From contig ONMB01000001.1 in the NCBI GenBank assembly GCA_900318825.1, forward strand, positions 62,001-126,000: DNA of 64,000 nt. Reading direction: 5' to 3'. This document shows positions 31,593 to 39,658 of the stretch, piece by piece. A program made the position numbers and the translations under genes. Position 1 is the stretch's first letter. Each line of letters begins with the position of its first letter. Under the pieces are notes generated by a model, which saw nothing but the letters and a program-made list of their open reading frames with translations, did not search any database and was not told the origin of the DNA. The stretch comes from an uncultured Ruminococcus sp. Lineage in GTDB: Bacteria; Bacillota; Clostridia; Oscillospirales; Ruminococcaceae.

Positions 31593-33194
31593 TTGGAACT
31601 CAGACCATACCAGGAAGAAGCACGGCAGGCGGTCTGGGGCGAATGGGATTCGGGCAGAGATAAAACTCTGCTCGTTTTACCAACTGGATGCGGAAAGACT
31701 ATCGTTTTTGCATCTATCGCTGAAGACTCTGTCAAGCGTGGTGAACGTGTGCTTATTCTTGCTCACAGAGGTGAGCTCCTTGATCAGGCTGCTGATAAGA
31801 TAATGAAAGCTACCGGGTTAGGATGCTCCGTAGAAAAAGCAGAACAGAGCTGTATAGGGCAGTGGTACAGAGTAACAGTCGGCAGCGTTCAGACACTTAT
31901 GAGGGTAAAGCGACTGGAACAGTTCAGCCGCGACTACTTCGATACTATTATCATCGACGAAGCGCATCACGCAATATCAGGCAGCTATCAGGTCATTCTC
32001 AGGTACTTCGACAGGGCGAAAGTCCTCGGTGTTACGGCGACTCCCGACAGGGGCGACCAGAAGAACCTCGGTCAGATCTTCGACAGCCTTGCCTATGAGT
32101 ACACACTGCCACAGGCTATCAAGGAGGGCTATCTCGTCCCGATCAGAGCGCTCACCGTGCCGATAAAGATCGACTTTACAAAAGTAGGAACGTCTGCCGG
32201 CGACTACAAGCCCGGTGACATTGCGACTGCCCTTGATCCTTATCTGGAACGCATTGCAGAGGAAATGGCCAAGCATTGCAAAGAACGCAAGACAGTTGTA
32301 TTCCTGCCGCTCATCAAGACCTCGCAGAAGTTCAGGGACATACTCAACAGACACGGGTTCCGAGCGGCTGAGGTCAACGGCAATTCTGACGACCGTGAGC
32401 AGATACTCGCTGACTTTGCGGAGGGGCACTACAACGTCCTGTGCAATTCGATGCTGCTGACGGAAGGCTGGGACTGTCCGGACGTTGACTGCATCGTGGT
32501 GCTGCGCTCAACAAAGGTGCGGTCGCTGTACTGCCAGATGGTGGGCAGGGGTACACGTCTTGCAGAGGGCAAGGATCACTTGCTTTTGCTTGACTTCCTC
32601 TGGCACACCGAACGCCACGAATTATGCAGACCAGCTTGCCTTATCGCAGAGTCGCAGGAAGTTGCAGAAAAAATGACTGAAAATATTGCAGCAGCCGGTT
32701 GCGCAGTTGACCTTGAAGCAGCTGAAAAGACTGCTTCCGAAGATGTTGTCCGGGATCGTGAGGCTGCGCTTGCTGAAAAACTTGAGAAGATGAAGAAGCG
32801 TAAGTCTAAGCTCGTTGATCCTATGCAGTATGCGATGAGCATACAGGATAATTCTCTCAGCAGTTATGTACCATCGTTCGGCTGGGAACAGAACCCCGTT
32901 ACCGAATCCCAGAAGAAAGACCTTGAAAAGCGAGGAATTGATCCGAATGCAGTCGATACCGCCGGACGTGCCGAGAAAATACTCCGCGCCTGCGCTCAGA
33001 GGCAGCTTGCAGGACTTGCGACACCTAAGCAGATAAGAATGCTTGAACGATACGGATTCCAGCACGTCGGCAGGTGGAGCTTTACAGCTGCTACAAATAT
33101 GATAACCCGCATAGCAAGTATTGGCTGGAAAGGTGCTCCGCGAGGAGTTGATCCGCAGACATACATACCACAGGAGACTTTAAATGAACTATAA
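31593..33194 (+). CDS. Superfamily 2 helicase (DEAD/DEAH type)
   Basis: The protein has 533 residues. Motif I P-T-G-C-G-K-T near 32, motif II D-E-A-H-H near 118, motif III T-A-T-P near 145, and motif VI Q-M-V-G-R-G-T-R near 315. The C-terminal 200 residues are helical. The start is TTG at 31593 behind GAGGTGATA. It probably unwinds DNA in phage replication. The end overlaps the primase gene by 11 bases. Confidence 0.88.
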   Translation: MELRPYQEEARQAVWGEWDSGRDKTLLVLPTGCGKTIVFASIAEDSVKRGERVLILAHRGELLDQAADKIMKATGLGCSVEKAEQSCIGQWYRVTVGSVQTLMRVKRLEQFSRDYFDTIIIDEAHHAISGSYQVILRYFDRAKVLGVTATPDRGDQKNLGQIFDSLAYEYTLPQAIKEGYLVPIRALTVPIKIDFTKVGTSAGDYKPGDIATALDPYLERIAEEMAKHCKERKTVVFLPLIKTSQKFRDILNRHGFRAAEVNGNSDDREQILADFAEGHYNVLCNSMLLTEGWDCPDVDCIVVLRSTKVRSLYCQMVGRGTRLAEGKDHLLLLDFLWHTERHELCRPACLIAESQEVAEKMTENIAAAGCAVDLEAAEKTASEDVVRDREAALAEKLEKMKKRKSKLVDPMQYAMSIQDNSLSSYVPSFGWEQNPVTESQKKDLEKRGIDPNAVDTAGRAEKILRACAQRQLAGLATPKQIRMLERYGFQHVGRWSFTAATNMITRIASIGWKGAPRGVDPQTYIPQETLNEL

Positions 33195-35409
33195 AAACGA
33201 TAACCTTGACGAGCTGCTTGAATATATCGATCCGGCTGAACTCAGCTATCAGGACTGGCTCGGTGTGGGAATGGCGCTGAAAGACTCCGGCTATGATGTG
33301 TCGGTCTGGGAGGCGTGGTCTGCCCGTGACGTTCAGCGCTATCACGCCGGAGAATGCGAGAAAAAATGGCGCGGCTTCAACGGTTCTGACACTCCGGTCA
33401 CTGCCGGAACTATCGTGAAAATGGCTTTGGAGGGCGGCTATCATCCGCTTTCCAAGGCACCGGATAAAGTTCTCGGCTGGGACGACGTGATCGGCGAGGA
33501 CTACACTGTTACCTCCGCCGAAGATACTCAGGAGCTGCCTATCGAAGAACCGTCCTTCTGGGATCCTGCTCAGCAGATACGCCGTTATCTCGAAACGCTG
33601 TTTGATATGAACGATTTTGTCGGCTATGTAACCGAGGTCTGGAAAGACGAGGACGGCAAGTATAAGCCTAAATCCGGAAGCTATGATCGTACAGCAGGTC
33701 AGCTCCTCCAGGAGCTTTCACATTACAACGGCAATATTGAAAGCGTATTCGGTACTGTCACACCGGAATGCGGTGCGTGGATACGCTTCAATCCGCTGAA
33801 CGGTCAGGGTGTGAAAAATGACTGCGTTGCTGATTATCGTTATGCGCTTGTAGAGTCCGACAATATACCGGTAGCTCAGCAAAACGGCATTATGCACGAT
33901 CTGAAACTTCCGATAGCAGCACTTGTATTCACAGGAGGAAAGTCGCTGCACGCTATCGTCAGAGTAGAGGCAGGCAGCTATAAGGAGTACCGGGAACGAG
34001 TCGAGTTTCTTTATAAGATATGCGACAAGAACGGTCTGCACGTTGACCGCAACTGCCGTAACCCCTCGCGCCTGAGCCGTATGCCGGGCGTTATGAGAAA
34101 CGGAAAGAAGCAGTTTCTTGTGGAGACCAATTCAGGCTTCGGAAGCTGGAACGAGTGGAAGGAGTGGATAGAGTCAGTCAATGACGATCTGCCGGAGTTC
34201 GAGGATATGACAAACGCCTGGGAGACAATGCCGGAACTTGCTCCGCCGCTTATCGAGAACGTTCTCAGGCAGGGACATAAAATGCTGCTTGCGGGACCGT
34301 CAAAAGCCGGCAAGTCGTTCGCGCTCATAGAGCTTGCGATCGCTATCGCAGAAGGCAGACAGTGGCTCGGCTGGCAATGTGCAAAGGGCAAAGTCCTGTA
34401 TGTCAACCTCGAACTTGACAAGGCTTCCTGCCTGCACAGAGTCAAAGACGTTTACACTGCTATGAAGATACCACCTCTGAACCTTCAGAATCTGCGGATC
34501 TGGAATCTCAGAGGTCAGACAAAACCTATGGATAAGCTGGCACCGTCCCTGATCTGGAGAGCAAAGCGTGAGAACTTTCTTGCAGTAATAATAGATCCTA
34601 TCTACAAGGTAATTACCGGCGACGAGAACTCAGCTGATCAGATGGCTCACTTCTGCAATCAGTTCGATAAGGTATGCATTGCTCTCGGCTGCGCTGTTAT
34701 CTACTGCCACCACCACTCAAAAGGCTCGCAGGGCGGTAAGCGCTCTATGGACAGAGCTTCCGGTTCGGGAGTATTCGCACGAGATCCGGATGCGCTGCTC
34801 GATATGGTTGAGCTCGAACTAAACGAAGACCTGATCAAGCAGCTCAAGAACAACGAAGGCTGCAAGGTCTGTGCTGATTATCTCAGCCGGTATGCGCCGG
34901 ATATTATCAGGAATGCCTCTCCGGACGAGCTGCTAAGCCGTAACGCTGCGCTCAAGCTTTGCTGCGATAACTTACCCTCTGAAATATATGAGGGGCTTAA
35001 AACGGCTCTCAGTGCGTCTGACAGCTATGTAGAACAGCAGAGCGCTTGGCGTATGGAGGGAACGCTCCGAGAGTTCCCGAAGTTTCCGCCGAAGAACCTC
35101 TACTTCAAGTACCCTGTACACGAAGAGGATAAGGTTGGCGTGCTGAAGGACTTACAGACTGATGCAGATCTGACTTCATGGCAGCGAGGCGCTAAGAGAG
35201 GTGCAGCAGCCCGACAGCGTTCTGAGAAGGCTAAGACTGCCGATAAGAACGCAGAACTTATCAACACATTCAACGCCTGCAATGTCAACGGGGAGGTCAC
35301 TCTTAAAGAAATGGCTGAGTATATAGGCTGTGAACCTCAGACGGTCAGAAACAGATTAAAACATTCAAGTGAACTGTACGTCAAAGACTCTAAGGTGTAC
35401 AGAAAATAA
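33184..35409 (+). CDS. Primase-helicase: PriCT-like, AEP primase-like and RepA-type ATPase domains
   Basis: The protein has 741 residues. Residues 10-85 look like PriCT_2 (S-Y-Q-D-W-L-G-V-G-M-A-L). Residues 150-320 match AEP-type primases (F-T-G-G-K-S-L-H-A-I-V-R-V and N-P-S-R-L-S-R-M-P-G). An AAA_25/RepA-like hexameric ATPase domain begins near 365 (G-P-S-K-A-G-K-S; later Y-C-H-H-H-S-K-G). The last 50 residues form a helix-turn-helix (L-K-E-M-A-E-Y-I-G-C). It is the likely replication initiator, and iteron-like repeats follow its stop codon. Confidence 0.82.
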   Translation: MNYKNDNLDELLEYIDPAELSYQDWLGVGMALKDSGYDVSVWEAWSARDVQRYHAGECEKKWRGFNGSDTPVTAGTIVKMALEGGYHPLSKAPDKVLGWDDVIGEDYTVTSAEDTQELPIEEPSFWDPAQQIRRYLETLFDMNDFVGYVTEVWKDEDGKYKPKSGSYDRTAGQLLQELSHYNGNIESVFGTVTPECGAWIRFNPLNGQGVKNDCVADYRYALVESDNIPVAQQNGIMHDLKLPIAALVFTGGKSLHAIVRVEAGSYKEYRERVEFLYKICDKNGLHVDRNCRNPSRLSRMPGVMRNGKKQFLVETNSGFGSWNEWKEWIESVNDDLPEFEDMTNAWETMPELAPPLIENVLRQGHKMLLAGPSKAGKSFALIELAIAIAEGRQWLGWQCAKGKVLYVNLELDKASCLHRVKDVYTAMKIPPLNLQNLRIWNLRGQTKPMDKLAPSLIWRAKRENFLAVIIDPIYKVITGDENSADQMAHFCNQFDKVCIALGCAVIYCHHHSKGSQGGKRSMDRASGSGVFARDPDALLDMVELELNEDLIKQLKNNEGCKVCADYLSRYAPDIIRNASPDELLSRNAALKLCCDNLPSEIYEGLKTALSASDSYVEQQSAWRMEGTLREFPKFPPKNLYFKYPVHEEDKVGVLKDLQTDADLTSWQRGAKRGAAARQRSEKAKTADKNAELINTFNACNVNGEVTLKEMAEYIGCEPQTVRNRLKHSSELYVKDSKVYRK

Positions 35410-35424
35410 TTTATTGCTTTAGTG

Positions 35425-35556
35425 TGTAAAAATCAATGTAAGCACCCTATATATAATATATAATTTACACTTACACTAAAAGTACAATGTAAATGAGGTA
35501 TACATGTAAAGAGGCTCAAAAGCCAGCCTCTTTACATTAGTACCTATTCATTTACA
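35425..35556. repeat. Cluster of TGTAAA/TTTACA repeats, candidate phage origin
   Basis: TGTAAA at 35425, 35488 and 35505 and its complement TTTACA at 35464, 35531 and 35551, plus near copies at 35437 and 35471, within 132 AT-rich bases. A perfect 12-bp inverted repeat (35505-35516 with 35525-35536, loop 8) is inside. It lies directly after the primase-helicase gene. Confidence 0.5.
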
Positions 35557-35582
35557 AGCGTGAAACAGAAAGGAAGTTTTTT

Positions 35583-35681
35583 ATGAATTATACAGCTGAA
35601 GAAAGCAGAAGGCACCTTGAAAACAATAAGAAGAGATACTGTCCGCTTTCGTTTCTTGACGAGGAAGAAGATGATGCTTGA
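35583..35681 (+). CDS. Small phage protein, 32 aa
   Basis: A charged, acidic-ended peptide (C-P-L-S-F-L-D-E-E-E-D-D-A). A strong GAAAGGAAG ribosome site lies upstream of the ATG. The end overlaps the RusA start by 11 bases, which suggests coupling. Unrecognised. Confidence 0.6.
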   Translation: MNYTAEESRRHLENNKKRYCPLSFLDEEEDDA

Positions 35682-36063
35682 ATTCTTCATAGATATGATA
35701 CCGCCTACAGCTACACATCAGGAGAGAGGATGTGTTATCAAAAACGGTAAGAGACAGTATTATAACAGAGGCAACGGCGATGCCGAGCAGAAGCTCACAG
35801 CTTACCTCTCTCAGTACAGACCGGCTGAACCATTCACGGGAGCATTACAGGTAATAGTCAAGTGGTGTTTCCCAATCAGAGGAAAGCATAAGAACGGTGA
35901 ACCACATACTAACAAGCCAGATGCGGATAATCTCTGCAAAGCTCTCTATGACATTATGACAAAGCTCGGCTACTGGAAGGACGACAGCCACATTTACAGT
36001 AGCATAACAGAAAAGTTCTGGGCTCAACGTCCAGGGCTGTACATCAGGATAGAGGAGGTGTGA
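35671..36063 (+). CDS. RusA-type Holliday junction resolvase
   Basis: The protein has 130 residues. The family core N-K-P-D-A-D-N-L-C-K-A-L-Y-D carries the catalytic aspartates, and K-D-D-S-H-I the third acidic position. RusA cuts four-way junctions in phage recombination. The start is ATG at 35671 or 35674, both behind GAGGAAGAAG. Confidence 0.88.
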   Translation: MMLEFFIDMIPPTATHQERGCVIKNGKRQYYNRGNGDAEQKLTAYLSQYRPAEPFTGALQVIVKWCFPIRGKHKNGEPHTNKPDADNLCKALYDIMTKLGYWKDDSHIYSSITEKFWAQRPGLYIRIEEV

Positions 36064-36065
36064 TA

Positions 36066-36338
36066 ATGGACAGCAGAATAAAAGCAATCGCAGATCACTA
36101 CGGCTTTACCAGTCAGGCGGATATGCTCTGTGAGGAGTCCGCTGAATTTATGGTGGCGCTGAATAAGCTCCGGCGCGGAAGCCCTGATGCTTATGAAAAT
36201 ATCAAGGAAGAGGTAGCAGATGTGCTTATAATGGCGCGTCAGCTTCGGTATCTCTTAGGCTACGAGGAGATCGACCGTACTATCAGCGAAAAACTCAACC
36301 GCCAGATGCAGAGGATAGCGGATGAGAACCAAGCGTGA
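36066..36338 (+). CDS. MazG-like nucleotide pyrophosphohydrolase
   Basis: The protein has 90 residues. The E-E-S-A-E motif near 23 and E-E-V-A-D-V near 52 form the Mg-binding helices of MazG-type enzymes. It may hydrolyse dNTPs or alarmones during infection. The ATG at 36066 follows GAGGAGGTG. Confidence 0.78.
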   Translation: MDSRIKAIADHYGFTSQADMLCEESAEFMVALNKLRRGSPDAYENIKEEVADVLIMARQLRYLLGYEEIDRTISEKLNRQMQRIADENQA

Positions 36339-36495
36339 AGTCATCTGCTCCCAACAGCAGCACTGTCTGAGCTGTCCGCTGTCGGTAGCGGTGACGGGTA
36401 AGGACTGCCGGGAGCTGAGCCCGGATGAGATACGGAAAATTATGAAGGAGGTTAGAGAAAGCGACACGCTTGCAGGAAGTAGAAAAGCTGATTGA
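36322..36495 (+). CDS. Small Cys-containing phage protein, 57 aa
   Basis: It has four cysteines (C-S-Q-Q-Q-H-C-L-S-C and a later D-C-R-E), possibly a small metal-binding site. The ATG overlaps the previous gene by 17 bases and the next gene by 26. Unrecognised. Confidence 0.55.
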   Translation: MRTKREVICSQQQHCLSCPLSVAVTGKDCRELSPDEIRKIMKEVRESDTLAGSRKAD

Positions 36496-36745
36496 TAACA
36501 ATTTACAGCTTATCACAGATTACACAAAGCGTGCGGCTGAACTGATAGGCAGCGTCAGGCAGCTTGAAAAAGAGCGTGATAAACTGACCAAGAAGAACAG
36601 AGGACTTGAAGTTGTCCGCTGCAAGGACTGCGTAAAGCTCAACCGCCACGACTGCCCTATGGCATACATCGAAAACAAAACATTGCAGTTTGCAGCGGTA
36701 GAACCAAATTTCTATTGCGGCAAAGGCGAGTTGAAGGAGGATTAA
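36470..36745 (+). CDS. Coiled-coil phage protein with Cys cluster, 91 aa
   Basis: A coiled coil (about 1-45) is followed by V-R-C-K-D-C and C-P-M, and a late Y-C-G-K, a pattern seen in small phage zinc-binding proteins. The TTG start at 36470 is uncertain: the nearest GGAGG is 16 bases upstream. Confidence 0.6.
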   Translation: MQEVEKLIDNNLQLITDYTKRAAELIGSVRQLEKERDKLTKKNRGLEVVRCKDCVKLNRHDCPMAYIENKTLQFAAVEPNFYCGKGELKED

Positions 36746-36754
36746 CAAAGAAAA

Positions 36755-37078
36755 ATGAAAACACTAAAGTTTATGGGACATTCCGATGATACATTCGGAG
36801 AGTACGGCACAACAATGGACGATATAGACAATGCCGGCAGCGGTGAGCCTATCCAGTGTGTGATCGAGGCTGACGGCACTGCACTGATCGTTACTGGACA
36901 GTATGACCGCAACGGCACAGGGACCTGGGACATCGGTATCAGCTTGCAGGATGAGGACCTCTCTTATCCTGACTGGGATATGCGTATCAGCTTCGAGGGC
37001 TATACAACAGTTCTTGAAATTGATGTTCCTGACGACTTCGAGCTAACCTGGTATAACAATGGAGAGAGGAGCGTGTAA
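36755..37078 (+). CDS. Hypothetical phage protein, 107 aa, acidic
   Basis: Unrecognised, beta-rich and acidic (G-T-G-T-W-D-I-G-I-S, D-D-F-E-L-T-W). Ribosome site AAGGAGGAT. It may be a small beta-sandwich protein. Confidence 0.7.
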   Translation: MKTLKFMGHSDDTFGEYGTTMDDIDNAGSGEPIQCVIEADGTALIVTGQYDRNGTGTWDIGISLQDEDLSYPDWDMRISFEGYTTVLEIDVPDDFELTWYNNGERSV

Positions 37079-37082
37079 CAGC

Positions 37083-37172
37083 ATGGTAGATTTAATTATC
37101 AGCATAGTTATCGCTGCTGTCTGCATAGGAGGTATAGCGTTCCTTATCCTGAAAGGTGGTGCTGATGGATGA
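37083..37172 (+). CDS. Very small membrane protein, 29 aa
   Basis: A single hydrophobic helix (about 4-24) and a short Gly-rich end. Preceded by GAGAGGAGC. Its TGA overlaps the ATG of the next gene. Confidence 0.55.
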   Translation: MVDLIISIVIAAVCIGGIAFLILKGGADG

Positions 37173-37381
37173 TCGCATCACCTTGCAAGGATTGCTCAGA
37201 TCGCGTTGTCGGATGCCACAGCAGCTGCGCTAAGTACAAGCAGTACCGTTCTGAGCTCGATGAGTTCAAGGCTAAGCGTGCTGCTGATAAGGATGAGAGA
37301 GCTTTTGCTTCCGAAGTCAAGGGCGCGGTCAAGCGCCTGAGAGATCACAAGCGCGGCTCGGATAGGAGGCGGAGAAGATGA
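37169..37381 (+). CDS. Small Cys-rich phage protein, 70 aa
   Basis: The N-terminus has C-K-D-C and C-H-S-S-C (likely zinc site); the remainder is a charged helix ending in five arginines. This type is frequent in Clostridial phage early regions. The ATG overlaps the previous stop. Confidence 0.65.
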   Translation: MIASPCKDCSDRVVGCHSSCAKYKQYRSELDEFKAKRAADKDERAFASEVKGAVKRLRDHKRGSDRRRRR

Positions 37382-37539
37382 ACGGAAAATGCTTCCGGAT
37401 CCGTAACAGCATCACAGGAGCTTACATTCACGTTACACTATTCAAGCTACTCGAATTTGAAACACGAGCTGAGGCACTATGGTATATGCGCCGGAACGGT
37501 CTCAGTCCGGAAATATACTATGTGGAGGAGATAAGATGA
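37378..37539 (+). CDS. Small phage protein, 53 aa
   Basis: Unrecognised alpha/beta peptide (F-R-I-R-N-S-I-T-G-A-Y). The ATG overlaps the previous stop and its own TGA overlaps the next ATG, continuing the chain of coupled genes. Confidence 0.6.
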   Translation: MNGKCFRIRNSITGAYIHVTLFKLLEFETRAEALWYMRRNGLSPEIYYVEEIR

Positions 37540-37919
37540 GGAACTATCAGAGACAGAAGAATAATCCCTACAAGTTGCCGCACAACCTTTATATGCGTAT
37601 GCTCTACCTCGTCCGCGACTACGAACGGCTGCGGTCTGAGCGAGAGGATATACTGCAAAGCAGTCCTGCTCCGGACGGCGTTCCTGCTTCCGGCACTGGC
37701 AACCCTACCGAGCAGAAGGCTATAAAGCTGGCAATGCTTGGCAGGGAATGCGAGGCTGTCACAAATGCTATTGAAACTATACCTCCGGAGTATCGAAAAG
37801 GTGTGCTGAGAAGTATTCGCAACAACGAACGATATCCTATTACCGCAGGTGAGTCTACATACAGGCGTTATAAATATAAACTAACGTATATGACAGCAAA
37901 ATTTCTTTATCTAATTTAA
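37536..37919 (+). CDS. Late transcription regulator (RinA/ArpU-like)
   Basis: The protein has 127 residues. Its N-terminal half with G-T-G-N-P-T-E-Q-K-A-I-K-L and C-terminal helix-turn-helix-like E-S-T-Y-R-R-Y-K-Y-K-L fit the RinA/ArpU/DUF1492 group, which switches on late genes in Firmicute phages. It is the last early gene, directly before the candidate late promoter. Confidence 0.7.
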   Translation: MRNYQRQKNNPYKLPHNLYMRMLYLVRDYERLRSEREDILQSSPAPDGVPASGTGNPTEQKAIKLAMLGRECEAVTNAIETIPPEYRKGVLRSIRNNERYPITAGESTYRRYKYKLTYMTAKFLYLI

Positions 37920-37928
37920 AAGTTGATA

Positions 37929-37956
37929 CACTTGGGAAAAAATCAAGTGCTATAAT
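37929..37956 (+). promoter_or_regulatory. Candidate late promoter with inverted repeat
   Basis: Extended -10 TGCTATAAT (TATAAT 37951-37956) with no good -35 box. A CACTTG/CAAGTG inverted repeat (37929-37934, 37944-37949) lies where an activator would bind. Confidence 0.5.
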
Positions 37957-38048
37957 AATATCATAGAACATAGACGGAACGAGGTCTTAAGGCTGAATTC
38001 TCCCCGTTCCGCAGGTTCTGTCTCCGTGGTTGTACATTTTTCTTTCTT

Positions 38049-38071
38049 TGCCGGGACCGTACTTCCCGGCA
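38049..38071 (+). other. Stem-loop just before the tRNA
   Basis: Perfect 8-bp stem TGCCGGGA/TCCCGGCA, loop 7, ending 7 bases before the tRNA. It lacks a T-run and could be an RNA processing or packaging element. Confidence 0.5.
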
Positions 38072-38078
38072 CCTCTAT

Positions 38079-38154
38079 GGCAGCTTAGAGCAGTTGGTAG
38101 CTCGCCGGGTTCATGCCCCGAAGGTCGCCGGTTCAAGTCCGGCAGCTGCACCCA
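38079..38154 (+). tRNA. Initiator-like tRNA-Met (anticodon CAT), CCA encoded
   Basis: 76 bases fold into a full cloverleaf: acceptor 38079-38085 with 38144-38150, D stem GAGC/GCTC, T loop TTCAAGT, anticodon loop TTCATGC. It shows the bacterial initiator hallmarks: unpaired 1:72 (here G-A), A11:U24, and three G-C pairs 29-31:39-41. Differences from normal: G37 where A is expected, and a C27-A43 mismatch. The body closely resembles bacterial tRNA-fMet. It lies between the late regulator and the portal gene. Confidence 0.85.
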
Positions 38155-38422
38155 CACACTTCGATACTGACATTCTCCTTATACCCCCAAGAGCGCCTCG
38201 GCATTAGCCGGGGCGTTTCTATATGCACCTATGGGGGGGAGGGACCCCTCCCACTAATAACTGAGGACTACACCGCGTCACTGCTCATAAATCTGCGCCC
38301 AGCGTGACGCTGGATCCTTATACGCTCCCGTGCTTGCGCACTCACTTCAGCATAATCCATAGGCTGCTATCGCTCACGGCGCAATATTTATAACTGCAAC
38401 TTACTGACAAGAGGTGAATTTT
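38155..38422. other. Structured non-coding stretch, candidate packaging site
   Basis: No gene fits. It holds a terminator-like stem (38194-38202 with 38207-38215), a G-run/C-run hairpin near 38231-38252 (GGGAGGG/CCCTCCC) and a palindrome CCAGCGTGACGCTGG near 38299-38313. The position before the head genes is where cos or pac sites occur. Confidence 0.35.
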
Positions 38423-39658
38423 ATGGAATACGGGCTGCCGTATCTTAAAAGAAAACTGGATGCAAAGCGGCTGAGGGTTCTCACCCGCTACGCTTACTAC
38501 GATATGAAAGTCTCAGTCAGCGAGCTGAGCAGCATACTTCCGAAGGAGTTCGGATGGCTCGCTTATTCGCTCGGCTGGTGTGCGAAGGCTGTTGACAGCG
38601 TTGCAGACCGTATCGTATTCGACAAGTTCAGCAATGATGACTTCGGGCTGAACGAGATCTACAAGCTGAACAACTCTGATGTTCTTCTGGACGACTCTGT
38701 GCTGTCGGCACTGATCTCGGCTTGCAGTTTCATATACATCGGACAGGACGAGACCGGTTATCCTACAATGCAGGTCATTGACGGCAGCAACGCTACCGGC
38801 ACGATTGATCCGGTTACGAAGATGCTCACGGAGGGCTATGCCGTTCTTGAACGTGATGAGTACAGCCAAGCTCCTATTCTGGAAGCCTACTTCCGTCCGT
38901 ATCAGACTGACTACTACGTTAAGGGCAGGCTTGACGAGAGTATGACGTTTGTTCACGAGGCTCCCTACGCTCTGCTCGCCCCGATCATCAACAGACCAGA
39001 TGCAAAACGCCCATTCGGTCACAGTCGTATCAGCCGCACCTGTATGCACATCACTCAGGCTGTTCTCAGGACATTCAGGCGTATGGACGTATCCGCAGAG
39101 TTTTACAGCTTCCCTCAGAAGTATATCCTCGGACTGTCGGACGATGCTGAGTTCAACAACCGTGCTGCAACGATGTCGTCATTCCTCAACATCGGCAAGG
39201 ACGAGGAGGGAGATAAGCCCACAGTAGGACAGTTTCAGCAGCAAAGTATGGCACCCTATGCGGAGCAGCTCAAATCCTACGCTTCTGTGTTCGCCGGTGA
39301 GACTGGTCTGACACTTGACGATCTCGGCTTCACTACTGACAACCCTGCAAGCTATGATGCTATCAGGGCATCGCACGAATCGCTCAGACTTACTTCACGC
39401 AAGGCACAGAGGACTATCGGTGTGGGGTATCTCAACGCCGGTTACCTTGCCGCCTGTGTCCGTGACAATTTCGAGTATGACCGCAGAGCGTTTGCAAATA
39501 CCGTCCCTGAGTGGCTGCCGATATTTGAGCCTGATGCTGCCGCTCTTGGTGCTGCCGGTGACGCTATCCTCAAGGTCAATCAGGCTGTACCCGGCTTCAT
39601 CGGTAACGGCAATATCCGCCGTCTGACAGGATTGGAGAGCGACAATGACGGACTATAA
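38423..39658 (+). CDS. Portal protein
   Basis: The protein has 411 residues, the size of SPP1 gp6-type or DUF-type Firmicute portals. Central features are a beta-rich wing, F-Y-S-F-P-Q-K-Y-I-L-G-L and the stem segment D-N-P-A-S-Y-D-A-I-R-A-S-H-E-S-L, typical of portals. It forms the dodecameric ring for DNA entry. The ATG at 38423 follows AAGAGGTGA. Unusually it precedes the terminase gene. Confidence 0.82.
   Translation: MEYGLPYLKRKLDAKRLRVLTRYAYYDMKVSVSELSSILPKEFGWLAYSLGWCAKAVDSVADRIVFDKFSNDDFGLNEIYKLNNSDVLLDDSVLSALISACSFIYIGQDETGYPTMQVIDGSNATGTIDPVTKMLTEGYAVLERDEYSQAPILEAYFRPYQTDYYVKGRLDESMTFVHEAPYALLAPIINRPDAKRPFGHSRISRTCMHITQAVLRTFRRMDVSAEFYSFPQKYILGLSDDAEFNNRAATMSSFLNIGKDEEGDKPTVGQFQQQSMAPYAEQLKSYASVFAGETGLTLDDLGFTTDNPASYDAIRASHESLRLTSRKAQRTIGVGYLNAGYLAACVRDNFEYDRRAFANTVPEWLPIFEPDAAALGAAGDAILKVNQAVPGFIGNGNIRRLTGLESDNDGL

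Noticed and set aside
38128..38307. Open frame after the tRNA as a possible small terminase
   Set aside because: It starts inside the tRNA, has no ribosome site and reads through the structured non-coding block.
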